From a virus: a DNA stretch of 37,446 nucleotides. Positions 14,416-22,243 of this stretch are shown in pieces (position 1 is the stretch's first letter; each line of letters starts with the position of its first letter). A program made the position numbers and the translations under genes. The notes below the pieces were generated by a model. That model worked only from the letters and a program-made list of their open reading frames with translations, had not been told where the DNA came from and did no database searches. The stretch spans positions 1 to 37,446 of the IMG/VR virus record IMGVR_UViG_3300023174_000014. One strand, 5' to 3'.

Positions 14416-15205
14416 CGGGTGTTCCTTTACTTAACGCCTCGCTCTCCAAAAGAATCTCTTGGATGATTTCGTTGCGTATGATGTCATTCTTATATGGTTG
14501 CCCGTCCTTGCCGGGTTTGAGTTCTTGTTTGCTTAACCAGTCCAAGTAGTCCAAGCCCTTCTCACCAAAGGCGGCGATCTGACGAAGGGTAGAGCCTTTA
14601 TACTTACCAAACTTCAATTCTATATCCCTCGGCTCTGTGCCGTTGGTTTTATTAGGAGAGTTGAGCTTGGCCGTGATATCTGCTAGGTCTGCTTTGCTTA
14701 TCTTGGCTGGTTCGGCCTTTCGGGCTTCCTCAAACTTGTCCGTGTTTATGTCTTGGAATCCCCCATAAGGAACTTCCTCGGCTGGTGTTGTCGATAGGCT
14801 CTTGTCGATTAGGACTACGATATGGGCAAAGGCAGAGCGACAAGCCCTACTGATTGCACGAGTCTGGCACATCGCCCTTTTGGCGTAGGTCGGACGCTTC
14901 TCCCACATCGGCTCATCATCACCCAGAAACCCCTCGGCTTGGGAGATCACTTGTCCGTTGTCCATTCGCTTCACCTCACCAATGCAACGATAGCCATCTT
15001 CAAGACGCTCAACATCTCTTGCGCTTGCTACGCATCCGTGAGCTACTGCGATGGCCTGCCAGCCCTCAACCCGAACATAATCTTTTTGGCCGATGCGTTG
15101 GCAAGTTTCCTTTACTATGGCACGACAAGCCCCCGCCACATCAGTCGCTTGTCGGATATGGTTGGAGACTCCGTTGCCGTTGTGTACTGCTAGTTGGTCA
15201 TTCAT
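14399..15205 (-). CDS. Recombination/replication-type protein with ExoX-like C-terminal motif
   Basis: The ATG at 15205, after AAAGAAAGAACC, gives 268 residues. The N-terminal domain contains VRVEGWQAIAVAHG and the repeated-alanine helix AKRAMCQTRAISRACRSAFA. I associate this combination with phage single-strand DNA-binding and annealing-type proteins. Near residues 190-225 the motif FGKYKGSTLRQI, followed by GLDYLDWL, matches the small domain found at the end of exonuclease X-like proteins. No exonuclease active site is seen, so the protein probably handles DNA rather than degrading it. It is next to nuclease and ligase-like genes. Confidence 0.65.
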   Translation of the reverse strand: MNDQLAVHNGNGVSNHIRQATDVAGACRAIVKETCQRIGQKDYVRVEGWQAIAVAHGCVASARDVERLEDGYRCIGEVKRMDNGQVISQAEGFLGDDEPMWEKRPTYAKRAMCQTRAISRACRSAFAHIVVLIDKSLSTTPAEEVPYGGFQDINTDKFEEARKAEPAKISKADLADITAKLNSPNKTNGTEPRDIELKFGKYKGSTLRQIAAFGEKGLDYLDWLSKQELKPGKDGQPYKNDIIRNEIIQEILLESEALSKGTPDEIPF

Positions 15206-15224
15206 TTGTTGGTTCTTTCTTTGT

Positions 15225-15440
15225 TTATTTTTTGTTCTGTCCGTCATCGAAAACGCCAAAGCCTTCGGCGTTTTCTTTCTGTGTCTTGGGTAAGTTCAAA
15301 AATCTAAAGTCATTCCTCTGGTCGAACTCGGTATCTGGGAACGCTCCAAACACTCTTACCACCCATTCATCCGTAGTTTCATTTGGTAATTTTTTATTGG
15401 CTGGTTCTTGATGCCAGAATGCAGGCAGTTCTTCACTCAT
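15225..15440 (-). CDS. Hypothetical small acidic protein
   Basis: The ATG at 15440 shares ATGA with the nuclease stop and has AAGGAC upstream, giving 71 residues. The protein is polar and acidic with a few aromatic residues (DEWVVRVFGAF). No family is recognised. An inverted repeat (15249-15275) is encoded at its 3' end. Longer versions starting upstream would overlap the nuclease and are unlikely. Confidence 0.65.
   Translation of the reverse strand: MSEELPAFWHQEPANKKLPNETTDEWVVRVFGAFPDTEFDQRNDFRFLNLPKTQKENAEGFGVFDDGQNKK
15249..15275. repeat. Perfect 9-bp inverted repeat (hairpin)
   Basis: GAAAACGCC and GGCGTTTTC form a perfect 9-bp stem around a 9-nt loop. A T-run borders the stem in both directions, so it is a possible weak bidirectional terminator or an attenuator between the 15225 and 14399 genes. 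It lies within the end of a coding frame, so it may also be chance. Confidence 0.5.
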
Positions 15441-15757
15441 TTGGTTGTCCTTTCTTTTATGGTTTTTATTATCGGGGAAAGCCACTTGGCAGAGATATCG
15501 TGAGAGGGTATTCGGAAAACTAGGATGCCCATCGATGCGGCAAGGTTGTATTTTTCCATATCGTTGAGGAATCCGGAGGGTCTGGTATGCCTGCCACGCA
15601 CCCACACCCCGCCCTCCAATTCAATGGCTACGCCGTCGATGTGATAGTAATCAAAACGAAACCTTCTGCCATCGGCAAACTTGTATTCCCTTATCAGCCC
15701 CCACCCGCCCAGACTCTTCCAAAGAATCTCGAACTTGGCTGATGGGGAGAGCTTCAT
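15437..15757 (-). CDS. PD-(D/E)XK/Vsr-like nuclease
   Basis: This 106-residue protein resembles small Vsr/restriction-type nucleases. FRFDYYHIDGVAIELEGGVW gives an Asp and a Glu at the expected spacing. GRHTRPSGF and DMEKYNLA follow, then a strand ILVFRIP. Related phage proteins share the EGG-W, GRHTR and EKYN elements. It probably cuts DNA in replication or recombination, since the recombination-type and ligase-like genes flank it. It starts directly after the upstream TAA. Confidence 0.75.
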   Translation of the reverse strand: MKLSPSAKFEILWKSLGGWGLIREYKFADGRRFRFDYYHIDGVAIELEGGVWVRGRHTRPSGFLNDMEKYNLAASMGILVFRIPSHDISAKWLSPIIKTIKERTTK

Positions 15758-15982
15758 TTAGTTTCGCCCCACCCAGTTCTTGCTAGGCAGGACTAGCTCT
15801 GGTTGCTTTGGTTCTTTGGGATGGTTGCCCTCGGCTACGATCTTGTCCATCTTATCTAGCTCGGCGGCCACGAATAAATAAAACTTCCTTCGCTCATAAT
15901 TCTGCTGGTCAATGTGCTTTGCGAATATTCTCACCCCTTGCAGAATCAGAAGCCCGAAGAAAACTACAAGGAAAATAATCAC
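15758..15982 (-). CDS. Small single-pass membrane protein
   Basis: From the GTG at 15982, which shares GTGA with the ligase-like stop, the protein has 74 residues. It begins directly with a membrane helix (IIFLVVFFGLLILQGVRIF). A charged cytoplasmic or periplasmic tail with Pro-rich end (KEPKQPELVLP) follows. A TTG eight codons earlier is an alternative start. The function is unknown. Confidence 0.7.
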   Translation of the reverse strand: MIIFLVVFFGLLILQGVRIFAKHIDQQNYERRKFYLFVAAELDKMDKIVAEGNHPKEPKQPELVLPSKNWVGRN

Positions 15983-16548
15983 CAGCGTATCCGTTGCTTC
16001 TGCCAAGCGGGGGAACAGTAAGAGGGGTTGGTGATATAAGGATACTTGCCATCATCAAGCGATTTCATCACGAAGCCCTCCCAGATTACTTCCCCCGCCT
16101 TATTGTTTTGGAAGTTCATCTCTTCCCATATCGAATTGATCTTATGGTGTGCGAGACGGACAAAGCGGAGGAGCTTGTTGTTTGGGATATCAAAGGTGAC
16201 GGCCTCCAAGTGTTCAATCTCTTTCATCCGTTCTGCATAAGGCTTCGGATTGGCTGGGTCGAACGCATCCATCACTACGATTGTTCCTTTGCCAGTCTTG
16301 GTGCGTTGCCCCATAATCTCGCAATCGACAAAGCGTGATTTGATTCCAGCACCAATAATCCTCTCAGCCATTAGGTTGTGGTTGGAGGCGAAATTGCCGT
16401 GGCGGTTGTAGCCTTGCCCTGTCTCTTGGTCGAACCAGCCCCGCCATCCGTTGAGCTTGCCCTCAATGGCTGTTTCTTTTTTGAACTCAATGTGCCAAGC
16501 CGGAACTGCGGAGGCTTGCGGTCTAGCGGGGAGTGGGAAGGATGTCAT
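15979..16548 (-). CDS. Minimal ATP-dependent ligase-like nucleotidyltransferase
   Basis: This 189-residue protein shows the ordered motifs of DNA/RNA ligases. Motif I is GKLNGWR with the nucleophile lysine at 31; the usual Asp of KxDG is Asn here. YNRHGN follows, then motif III FVDCEI (Asp75, Glu77), VVMDAFDP, motif IV WEGFVMKS (Glu157, Lys162) and motif V WQKQR. Only the nucleotidyltransferase domain is present, without the OB-fold of full ligases. It probably seals nicks during replication, alone or with a partner. Neighbours are nuclease and recombination genes. Confidence 0.7.
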   Translation of the reverse strand: MTSFPLPARPQASAVPAWHIEFKKETAIEGKLNGWRGWFDQETGQGYNRHGNFASNHNLMAERIIGAGIKSRFVDCEIMGQRTKTGKGTIVVMDAFDPANPKPYAERMKEIEHLEAVTFDIPNNKLLRFVRLAHHKINSIWEEMNFQNNKAGEVIWEGFVMKSLDDGKYPYITNPSYCSPAWQKQRIRW

Positions 16549-16586
16549 TGGTTTGTTGTAGGATTTCGATTTGAACTTGTAAAGGA

Positions 16587-16673
16587 TTAATTGAGGAGAT
16601 GTTCAACTATGTAGAGGGTTGAGCCAGCACCTACGATTAGGCCGATGATATAGGCTATTAGGATTTTAGTCAT
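16587..16673 (-). CDS. 28-residue membrane peptide
   Basis: An ATG at 16673, with AAGGAAA about 10 nt upstream, opens a 28-codon gene. After MTKIL, the sequence is one membrane helix rich in Ile, Gly and Ala, ending YIVEHLLN. The ribosome site resembles those of neighbouring genes, and the frame fills a gap that would otherwise be empty. The function is unknown. Confidence 0.55.
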   Translation of the reverse strand: MTKILIAYIIGLIVGAGSTLYIVEHLLN

Positions 16674-16694
16674 TTGGTTTGGTTTCCTTTCTGT

Positions 16695-16931
16695 TTAGTA
16701 GGTTCTTGTGTCCGGTGACTTCGCCAGTTCATCTATTAAAGAATTCAGCACGCTCCATTTGCCATCACCAAAGCCTTGCTGATATTCCCTGCTAAATGTA
16801 TTCTCTGGGTCGTATTGCTTTTTTTCTGCCTCATCACGAAGTTCAACCAGCAAGTCAAAAAAGTCTTGTTTGCTGTTGCACGACTGACTGAATTTTCTTT
16901 TTGTGGTTGGGATTGATTTGGTTATTTGCAT
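16695..16931 (-). CDS. Hypothetical protein, first gene after an intergenic promoter
   Basis: From the ATG at 16931 this protein has 78 residues; a GTG two codons earlier is possible. It is polar, with a helical middle (FFDLLVELRDEAEKK) and GFGDGKW near residue 58. No family is recognised. It follows a 73-nt non-coding stretch with a promoter-like sequence, so it probably heads the early operon that includes the ligase-like, nuclease and replication genes. Confidence 0.7.
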   Translation of the reverse strand: MQITKSIPTTKRKFSQSCNSKQDFFDLLVELRDEAEKKQYDPENTFSREYQQGFGDGKWSVLNSLIDELAKSPDTRTY

Positions 16932-16937
16932 ACCCAC

Positions 16938-16965
16938 ACCCTATCACACTCCCATAACTTGTCAA
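16938..16965 (-). promoter_or_regulatory. Promoter-like sequence, possibly giving leaderless mRNA
   Basis: On the minus strand a perfect -35 hexamer TTGACA (16960-16965) is followed after 16 bp by TAGGGT (16938-16943), a weak -10. The expected transcription start would fall on or next to the ATG at 16931. The stretch is in one of the few non-coding gaps of the genome. Confidence 0.5.
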
Positions 16966-17004
16966 GGGTTATTTAACGATTGTTTGTAAGTCCCTATAAA
17001 CACG

Positions 17005-17277
17005 CTACTTATGGGGGTGCTTTGTGGAGAGAATCTTGAAGGTTTTAAGGTTGCGAATCACACGATGGTCTTTTCTCGCTACAATAAAGGGATGTCTTTT
17101 CATCTCCACTTTCTTTTGCTCAAGCATTTGATTAAGCATCCTCGATGTCGTGTTCATTGATTTCTGCCACAACTTACTGACTTGTTCCCTCGTGTAATAT
17201 CCCGCTGGTTGAGGTGGAGCAAACTTGTCTTTGATGTGTTCCGACAAAAGTTTCTGCCAAGGATTTTGTGCTTTCAT
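17005..17277 (-). CDS. Small winged-helix-like protein
   Basis: This 90-residue basic protein contains a likely HTH, GYYTREQVSKLWQKSMNTTS, followed by a recognition helix and wing (MLNQMLEQKKVEMKRH). It is the last gene before the intergenic promoter and may regulate it. It starts 3 nt after the metallophosphoesterase gene. Confidence 0.65.
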   Translation of the reverse strand: MKAQNPWQKLLSEHIKDKFAPPQPAGYYTREQVSKLWQKSMNTTSRMLNQMLEQKKVEMKRHPFIVARKDHRVIRNLKTFKILSTKHPHK

Positions 17278-17279
17278 AA

Positions 17280-18029
17280 TTAAAACGCTTTTATGTCCGT
17301 GGGTAAATAAAACTTGTTGCCTCGTTGCCGTGCTTGAAACACCTCGTGCGTTTTATCCGGATAAATTGCACCAAACGCCCAGCCGTGTTGCCAGCGGAGG
17401 CGACGGAGTTGGCCTCGATTATATTCTGGGGTCTTGTTGCATAGGCATCCAATATTGTAGCCAGTCCGGGGGTCGATTGAGACGCTACGAAAATAATCGA
17501 TGGCGTGGGTGTGGCCAAAGATAACATCCCCATAAGCATCGGCGTGTTGCTTGCCGGAGTGCATTGCGTGGCCGTAGCCGTGGACAAAGGAGAGCGAGCC
17601 GCATTTGTAGATTCCCCCGACTGAATCGTATGGGAACATTCTTGCTTTCGTCTCCTTCATTATCGCTTCGATGTTTGCTATACCATCATTTGCATAGTCA
17701 CGAGCCAGACCGCTTCGACTGTTATTAGCCATATCAAAAATCCGTTCATCGTGGTTGCCCCTTAAAAAGATTCTCTCATCGCCAAACTTAAAGAACTCTC
17801 GAATGAACTCCTCCCCTGCGTCCCAATCCTTTTGCAAGCTCGATGCCTGCTCCTCATCGCCCGCCCCTTTTCTGATTGCCCTAAAATCCCAGAGATCACC
17901 GATGCAGACTACAAGCCCACCATCCTTGCCGATGTATTCCTTGGTAAAAGCGAGCAAGGCTTTCACCGAGGGAGCGTCTTGTTCGTCGCCGTGGATATCA
18001 CCACAAGCAACGAACTTAATTGGCTTCAT
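17280..18029 (-). CDS. Calcineurin-like metallophosphoesterase
   Basis: This 249-residue enzyme has all the metal-binding motifs in order: GDIHGD (about 10-15), GDLWD (about 44-48), GNHDER (about 96-101), a His in VHGYGH, and FGHTH. These bind two metal ions and hydrolyse phosphoesters. Phage members of the family may act on nucleotides or nucleic acids; the substrate here is unknown. The start shares ATGA with the MazG-like gene. Confidence 0.9.
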   Translation of the reverse strand: MKPIKFVACGDIHGDEQDAPSVKALLAFTKEYIGKDGGLVVCIGDLWDFRAIRKGAGDEEQASSLQKDWDAGEEFIREFFKFGDERIFLRGNHDERIFDMANNSRSGLARDYANDGIANIEAIMKETKARMFPYDSVGGIYKCGSLSFVHGYGHAMHSGKQHADAYGDVIFGHTHAIDYFRSVSIDPRTGYNIGCLCNKTPEYNRGQLRRLRWQHGWAFGAIYPDKTHEVFQARQRGNKFYLPTDIKAF

Positions 18030-18385
18030 AAGGGTTTAGATTGACCAGTCAGAGTTGTGTAAATTAAATTACAACACTCTCTAGCTCTAGGATTTGTCAA
18101 TGTTTCGTCTGTGCATCCGTCCCTTGCAAGCTCCATCACAATGTGCATTTGTTGTCGAAGGGTGAGGAGATATACCATTTGATCTGTCGCCTCCGCTATG
18201 GCTTCTTCAACTAAGCGGGCGGTCGGCATCTCCCACAATTTAGTTCCACAATTTTCTACGACTCCCTTTTTATATTTCTTCTCCATCGATTCGACCGCCG
18301 CCATTTGCAAAGTAGTGAGATGGAGGTCGTGCTTTTTTGTAAAAATTTTCTCTTCTGTTTTCTCCACGCTCTGAGCTGATGTCAT
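18026..18385 (-). CDS. Helical protein, possibly MazG-like
   Basis: This 119-residue protein is helical. Residues 40-78 contain KYKKGVVENCGTKLWEM followed by LVEEAIAEATDQMVYLLTL. The spacing of acidic residues on one helix resembles MazG-type nucleotide pyrophosphohydrolases of phages. Not all metal-binding residues can be placed with confidence. It lies between endolysin and metallophosphoesterase genes. Confidence 0.5.
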   Translation of the reverse strand: MTSAQSVEKTEEKIFTKKHDLHLTTLQMAAVESMEKKYKKGVVENCGTKLWEMPTARLVEEAIAEATDQMVYLLTLRQQMHIVMELARDGCTDETLTNPRARECCNLIYTTLTGQSKPL

Positions 18386-18388
18386 CCT

Positions 18389-18895
18389 TTATCTGCTAGA
18401 CCACGGACGCTTACTGACTAGGGAAATCTTTTGCTTGTTCACCTCTTGTTTTTGCGGAGATATAAGCTCCCGCCATCCAGAGATATTGCTATCCTCTAAA
18501 TGAGGTTGTTCCCAATCTAGACCACGCAAGCCGTGTTTTTCTGCAATCTTGCGGGTGATGGAGTAGCCTTGGTCATCGTCCCAAGAAGCCACTAGATCGC
18601 CACTAGGGGTGCGAGCAAGGGGAACATAGTCGATTGCGTGAGAGCCTTTACCTAGGTCAATGTGGAGCGATTGCGGGGGTATTCCACGAGCATTTGTAAC
18701 TTTCCTTCCAGACTTTGTCCGTCCTTGGGCATATAGTTCCTCTTGCTCTTGAGGGGTACGCACCGAACAATAGATCAGCACCGGAATCTTTTTGCTCATC
18801 AACTCGCTATACCAAGCCCCCACCCTCTTGCCGAAACTAGGCTCGCACTTTTCTATGTGGCCTCTTGACCTTTCCACTGCCTCTCGAATCGTCAT
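18389..18895 (-). CDS. Endolysin, M15-type (VanY-like) peptidase
   Basis: This 168-residue protein is a zinc peptidase that would cut peptide cross-links of peptidoglycan. The M15 pattern is visible: YCSVRTPQEQEELYAQGRT, then SLHIDLGKGSHAIDYVP supplying His and Asp, then LDWEQPHLE supplying the last His. There is no signal peptide, so it needs the holin to cross the membrane. It directly follows the lipoprotein, small membrane protein and holin-like genes, a complete lysis group. Confidence 0.85.
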   Translation of the reverse strand: MTIREAVERSRGHIEKCEPSFGKRVGAWYSELMSKKIPVLIYCSVRTPQEQEELYAQGRTKSGRKVTNARGIPPQSLHIDLGKGSHAIDYVPLARTPSGDLVASWDDDQGYSITRKIAEKHGLRGLDWEQPHLEDSNISGWRELISPQKQEVNKQKISLVSKRPWSSR

Positions 18896-19170
18896 TGATC
18901 GAGCCTCTTTCGGAGTCGTTCATTTTCCTCCACGAGTCGAGATATCGTTTTGAGCGATTGCCCAAAAAGCTGTCTGTATTCTTCTGGGGTTGCTTTGCTT
19001 CTGTCGAGCTTGTCCCAGCGCATAATGAAGTCGGTAATTGAATCTTGGTTCGGGACTTGGCCAAGGTCGTAGGGGCGGGTTGTTACGCACCCACAAATTA
19101 AACTAGCGACGATGAATCCAAGAATCGACTTCCGAATCACGGAGACGGCGGTTATAAGCAATTTCTTCAT
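18892..19170 (-). CDS. Outer-membrane lipoprotein, probable o-spanin
   Basis: The ATG at 19170 gives 92 residues starting MKKLLITAV. A hydrophobic segment ends in SLICGC, whose last Cys (28) fits a lipobox. The mature part ends in a coiled coil (RLVEENERLRKRLDQ). The first 68 nt overlap, in another frame, the membrane-protein gene at 19103-19264, as Rz1 overlaps Rz. It would join the inner and outer membranes during lysis of a Gram-negative cell. The stop shares four bases with the endolysin start. Confidence 0.7.
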   Translation of the reverse strand: MKKLLITAVSVIRKSILGFIVASLICGCVTTRPYDLGQVPNQDSITDFIMRWDKLDRSKATPEEYRQLFGQSLKTISRLVEENERLRKRLDQ

Positions 19171-19264
19171 CGTCTCGTTCTTTGCGGGTCTTGGCTCTGT
19201 TCTTCGTCCACCAAGCGATAATCCCAATCAATCCAGCAAGCGAGGCGAGAATGGCCTCCCACAT
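19103..19264 (-). CDS. Small membrane protein, possible i-spanin
   Basis: This 53-residue protein begins MWEAILASLAGLIGIIAWW, a single membrane helix. A highly charged tail (KNRAKTRKERDDEEIAYNRR) follows. Its end overlaps the lipoprotein gene. The order holin, this gene, lipoprotein, endolysin fits an inner-membrane spanin subunit, although the tail is shorter than usual. A second holin is the alternative. Confidence 0.65.
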   Translation of the reverse strand: MWEAILASLAGLIGIIAWWTKNRAKTRKERDDEEIAYNRRLRDSEVDSWIHRR

Positions 19265-19266
19265 TG

Positions 19267-19437
19267 TTATTTCCGTGAGAACTTCGAGAGGAACGAAACG
19301 ATCTTGGTTAGCGTGGCCTCTGGCTCGTCACCGGGGATCAATGCACAAATAGCAATCGCCGCAGTCAGAAGGGCGGTCAATGCTCCAAGCCAAGCAAACA
19401 AGTCTTGAGACTGAACAAAGGATAGGAGTTGGTTCAT
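19267..19437 (-). CDS. Holin-like membrane protein
   Basis: The ATG at 19437 shares ATGA with the previous stop and gives 56 residues. After MNQLLSFVQSQDLFAW comes one membrane helix, then IPGDEPEATLTKIVSFLSKF. I recognise this tail from small membrane proteins in lysis regions of many phages. It lies at the head of the lysis group. Holin activity is inferred from position. Confidence 0.65.
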   Translation of the reverse strand: MNQLLSFVQSQDLFAWLGALTALLTAAIAICALIPGDEPEATLTKIVSFLSKFSRK

Positions 19438-19688
19438 ACTGATGCTGGGGGTGTCAAGGGTTCGCTTTTCCATTTACCAATAGGACACTCGCTTGTTGCC
19501 ATCCTTGCCTTTACCATCATCATACATCCGCACTTACCACATATAGGCATCTTGAAATGCTCACAAGATTTGCAAGCATTCATTCTGTTATTATAACTTT
19601 CTTGTGTAGAAATAGGCATTCCAGCCATTCCCCAGTAGCCAATAGATTTAATTAGATTATTAGCCTTCCCACAAACAGAACAACTCAT
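19434..19688 (-). CDS. Cysteine-rich zinc-ribbon-like protein
   Basis: This 84-residue protein has nine cysteines: CSVC at the start, NACKSCEHF, then CGKCGCMM and ECPIGKW. The pairs suggest two zinc-binding sites. The KARM...CPIGKW end is common in small phage proteins near tail and lysis genes. Its role is unknown. It lies between the last tail gene and the holin. Confidence 0.8.
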   Translation of the reverse strand: MSCSVCGKANNLIKSIGYWGMAGMPISTQESYNNRMNACKSCEHFKMPICGKCGCMMMVKARMATSECPIGKWKSEPLTPPASV

Positions 19689-19714
19689 AATGGTTATGAA
19701 ATTGAATGGAAATT

Positions 19715-20317
19715 CTAAAAGTCAAAATAAGATGATGCCGATATATCAAGCCGTATATTTCCACCCTCAACATAACTGTCTTTTGCACGCAGTACCCCTC
19801 TTAAAACTTTATTAGAATAGGTAATGCTATAATTACCGACCACCGCACCCTCATCAATATTAGAGGCAATGTTCCCGCCATAGCTAACCCCCACAGTAAT
19901 TAGAGCATAGTATTTGTTATTAAATTTTTTTACGAGCAGATTCCCAAAATTGGAAAATATGGAGAGCTCAGCCGCTCCTCCGACCTGTCTTCCATCTGGA
20001 GCGATGGGAGAATATAGGGTCACATCAAAACTAGATACAGCCCCAACCCCAGAAGGACACACTTTAGCATCTAATGTCTGTACCCCAGTCTGGAAAAGTC
20101 CTGTTTGTGCGCCGGGCTCATAACGAAAAACAGTATAAAATAAATTTCCAGTTACTTGTATTGTCCAAGATTTAACTTTCCAATATAGTGACATTGCCTC
20201 CTTGAGAGACAATGGCTCATCCCAAGGGTCAACTTGTTGTGTTTCTTGAATGCAAAATGGAAAATACCCGCTTCCACTGGCGTGAAGGATTTTACCCATA
20301 GGATTTCGTTGAGGCAT
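19715..20317 (-). CDS. Hypothetical virion-region protein
   Basis: This 200-residue protein is beta-rich by composition with many Tyr, Ser and Gly and one conserved-looking central segment (SFDVTLYSPIAPDGRQVGG). I do not recognise it. Its position directly after the large adhesin-like gene suggests a tail or fibre-associated protein. The ATG at 20317 follows AGGGG closely; a TTG one codon earlier is possible. Confidence 0.65.
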   Translation of the reverse strand: MPQRNPMGKILHASGSGYFPFCIQETQQVDPWDEPLSLKEAMSLYWKVKSWTIQVTGNLFYTVFRYEPGAQTGLFQTGVQTLDAKVCPSGVGAVSSFDVTLYSPIAPDGRQVGGAAELSIFSNFGNLLVKKFNNKYYALITVGVSYGGNIASNIDEGAVVGNYSITYSNKVLRGVLRAKDSYVEGGNIRLDISASSYFDF

Positions 20318-20327
20318 CAACCCCTAG

Positions 20328-21968
20328 TTAATAACCAATGACTGTAATTCGGTAGGTGGCTGTGTTCACATCCCTAGCAACGCTGTCGGCATTTACGCAA
20401 GATAAGCAGACTGTGTTGGTCTGATAAACCACTCCTTGAATAATTGCGCCTGCTGAAATTGCCGATGGCAAGCCCACTAAAACAATATCATTTACTAACG
20501 CACCAGTCACAACCACATCCCGATAATGCTGATCGTTGGGAGCAACCGTTCCGAAAGAAACAGAGGTTAGAGTGGTGACGGTTTTCGGAGATTGCGGAAG
20601 CACTCCGTAGGTTGCCCCGCTTGCAATTAGCCCGAGATTGATTAAGCCAGAGACTACATTGATGTTGGCGGGTTGGGCGGTGACTGTTGCCCCATAGAAT
20701 CCAAGAGGAGTGTTGGAAAAGGAAAGCCCAGCCCCATAACTAACGACTACTGTGCCAGAGTTATTGTTGAGCGTCCTAGCACCAAAGGCAACCGAGGTTA
20801 CGGCAGAGGAATCGGCAAGACCTCTAGCCGTTGAATTTACTCCTGTTGTTGAATTTCTTACAAAGGCGGCGTAGCTCTCGGCGGCAGTAAGGTAGGAACT
20901 TTGGGCGGCGGGAACGGCACTACCGCTGGTCAATAAATCCCTACGGACAGTTACATCAGTCTGAAGAACCGTCTTTGGTGTCCCATTTTGAGTTAACTCA
21001 ACCTCAATCTTTGGCGAGATAGTGTCTGCACCAGCTTCCGCAAATAGCTCATCAAGTTCTGCCGTTGCAAGAGTGCAAGTCGTTTGTAAGAAGCTCCCAA
21101 AAATAACTCCGCTTGCGTCGAGCGTAAGAGCAGTTGTGATATTCGTTAGGCCAAGGCCACGGACAAAAGAAATAGAATAGTTTCCCGCATTGTTTCCAGC
21201 GTCAACGCTTATATTTCCATCCCCAATTCCAATAATTGATGTTAAAGCCTCTGAAAAGCTAATCGCATTCGAGCCTACCGGAATTGCGGTTGTTGAGTTA
21301 GCTCCATAGTTTAGAATAACTGAACCGCCTTCGGCATCAGACCCAACTGCTAGGTTATATGTTTCGTTTTGCGTGGCAGACCCATCTTGAATTTTGGTCA
21401 GAGACACAACTCCAGCGGTAGGAGAGGCAATGAATGTATCTGAATAGACGGCAGGATTTCGGACTAGACGAATGACTTGTTGTGCGGCTACCGAAGAAGC
21501 TGGGAATCTACGAGTGCTTACAAGAACAGAGCTAGTTGGGAAAAGCGTAAAAGCAGAACCACCAAACGACATAGCCGTGTTCGCCGTTGCCGAAGTAATT
21601 AAGTAGGCATACGCCTCGTTGCCATAGGTCGCAACGCCGACACCAGCACTAGCGATTGCAGAAATGGCGTTATAAACTTGAGTAGTTGTTGCGTTAAATG
21701 AAATGGCGTTGGATGTTACGCTATTGAGAACCAGCTTGAATTGTCCGTCAGTTGGGTCGGCATCAATCCCACCAATGCCCAACTTAATTGAAGAACCAGT
21801 TGTATCTAAATCTCGAAGAAACCCAGCAGAATCTCTCTCTTGTAACCGAACACGAAGATTATATGAGTCGTTGCGGGTTAGCGTTGGAAGCGTTCCGTTT
21901 CTAGCTGACCCTGCGGCTACTAGGTTTCCGTTGGTTGTGTCAATATAGATGTCTAAACTTTGAGCCAT
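20328..21968 (-). CDS. Large beta-rich tail protein, possible baseplate/fibre protein
   Basis: This 546-residue protein is rich in Ser, Thr, Ala and Gly and mostly beta by pattern. The start (MAQSLDIYIDTTNGNLV) and the middle contain repeats of short beta segments. The last 85 residues (SVSFGTVAPNDQHYRDVVV onward, ending TYRITVIGY) resemble a C-terminal domain found in tail-fibre or adaptor proteins of many phages. It probably belongs to the tail tip and contacts the host. AGGAAAC precedes the ATG. Confidence 0.7.
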   Translation of the reverse strand: MAQSLDIYIDTTNGNLVAAGSARNGTLPTLTRNDSYNLRVRLQERDSAGFLRDLDTTGSSIKLGIGGIDADPTDGQFKLVLNSVTSNAISFNATTTQVYNAISAIASAGVGVATYGNEAYAYLITSATANTAMSFGGSAFTLFPTSSVLVSTRRFPASSVAAQQVIRLVRNPAVYSDTFIASPTAGVVSLTKIQDGSATQNETYNLAVGSDAEGGSVILNYGANSTTAIPVGSNAISFSEALTSIIGIGDGNISVDAGNNAGNYSISFVRGLGLTNITTALTLDASGVIFGSFLQTTCTLATAELDELFAEAGADTISPKIEVELTQNGTPKTVLQTDVTVRRDLLTSGSAVPAAQSSYLTAAESYAAFVRNSTTGVNSTARGLADSSAVTSVAFGARTLNNNSGTVVVSYGAGLSFSNTPLGFYGATVTAQPANINVVSGLINLGLIASGATYGVLPQSPKTVTTLTSVSFGTVAPNDQHYRDVVVTGALVNDIVLVGLPSAISAGAIIQGVVYQTNTVCLSCVNADSVARDVNTATYRITVIGY

Positions 21969-21985
21969 TTAATTGTTTCCTTGTG

Positions 21986-22237
21986 TCAATTCTGTGCTTG
22001 AGCAAAAACTTTGATTGTAGCGGGTTCTCCATTAGAACAAACATTTAGAGTGACTTCTTGGAAACTTCCACTACCAGTACCACCAATTCCAATTTTGAAT
22101 CCATTATCTTCCTCTATAATTGTAATTCCGGGGCCAGCTACTGGTTTAGTGCTTTCAATCCTTCTTATCAGCTTATTGAAAAATGATTTTGTAAGGATAG
22201 ATATTCCTTGGAGTTCTGTAAGTGTATTTTCTCTCAT
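21986..22237 (-). CDS. Small virion-region protein
   Basis: This 83-residue protein has a helical N-terminus (TELQGISILTKSFFNKLIR) and a beta-rich end with PGITIIEEDNGFKIGIGG. This is a small anchor-plus-beta form typical of fibre or fibre-joining proteins. No family can be named. It is between two tail genes. Confidence 0.65.
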   Translation of the reverse strand: MRENTLTELQGISILTKSFFNKLIRRIESTKPVAGPGITIIEEDNGFKIGIGGTGSGSFQEVTLNVCSNGEPATIKVFAQAQN

Positions 22238-22243
22238 AAGACC

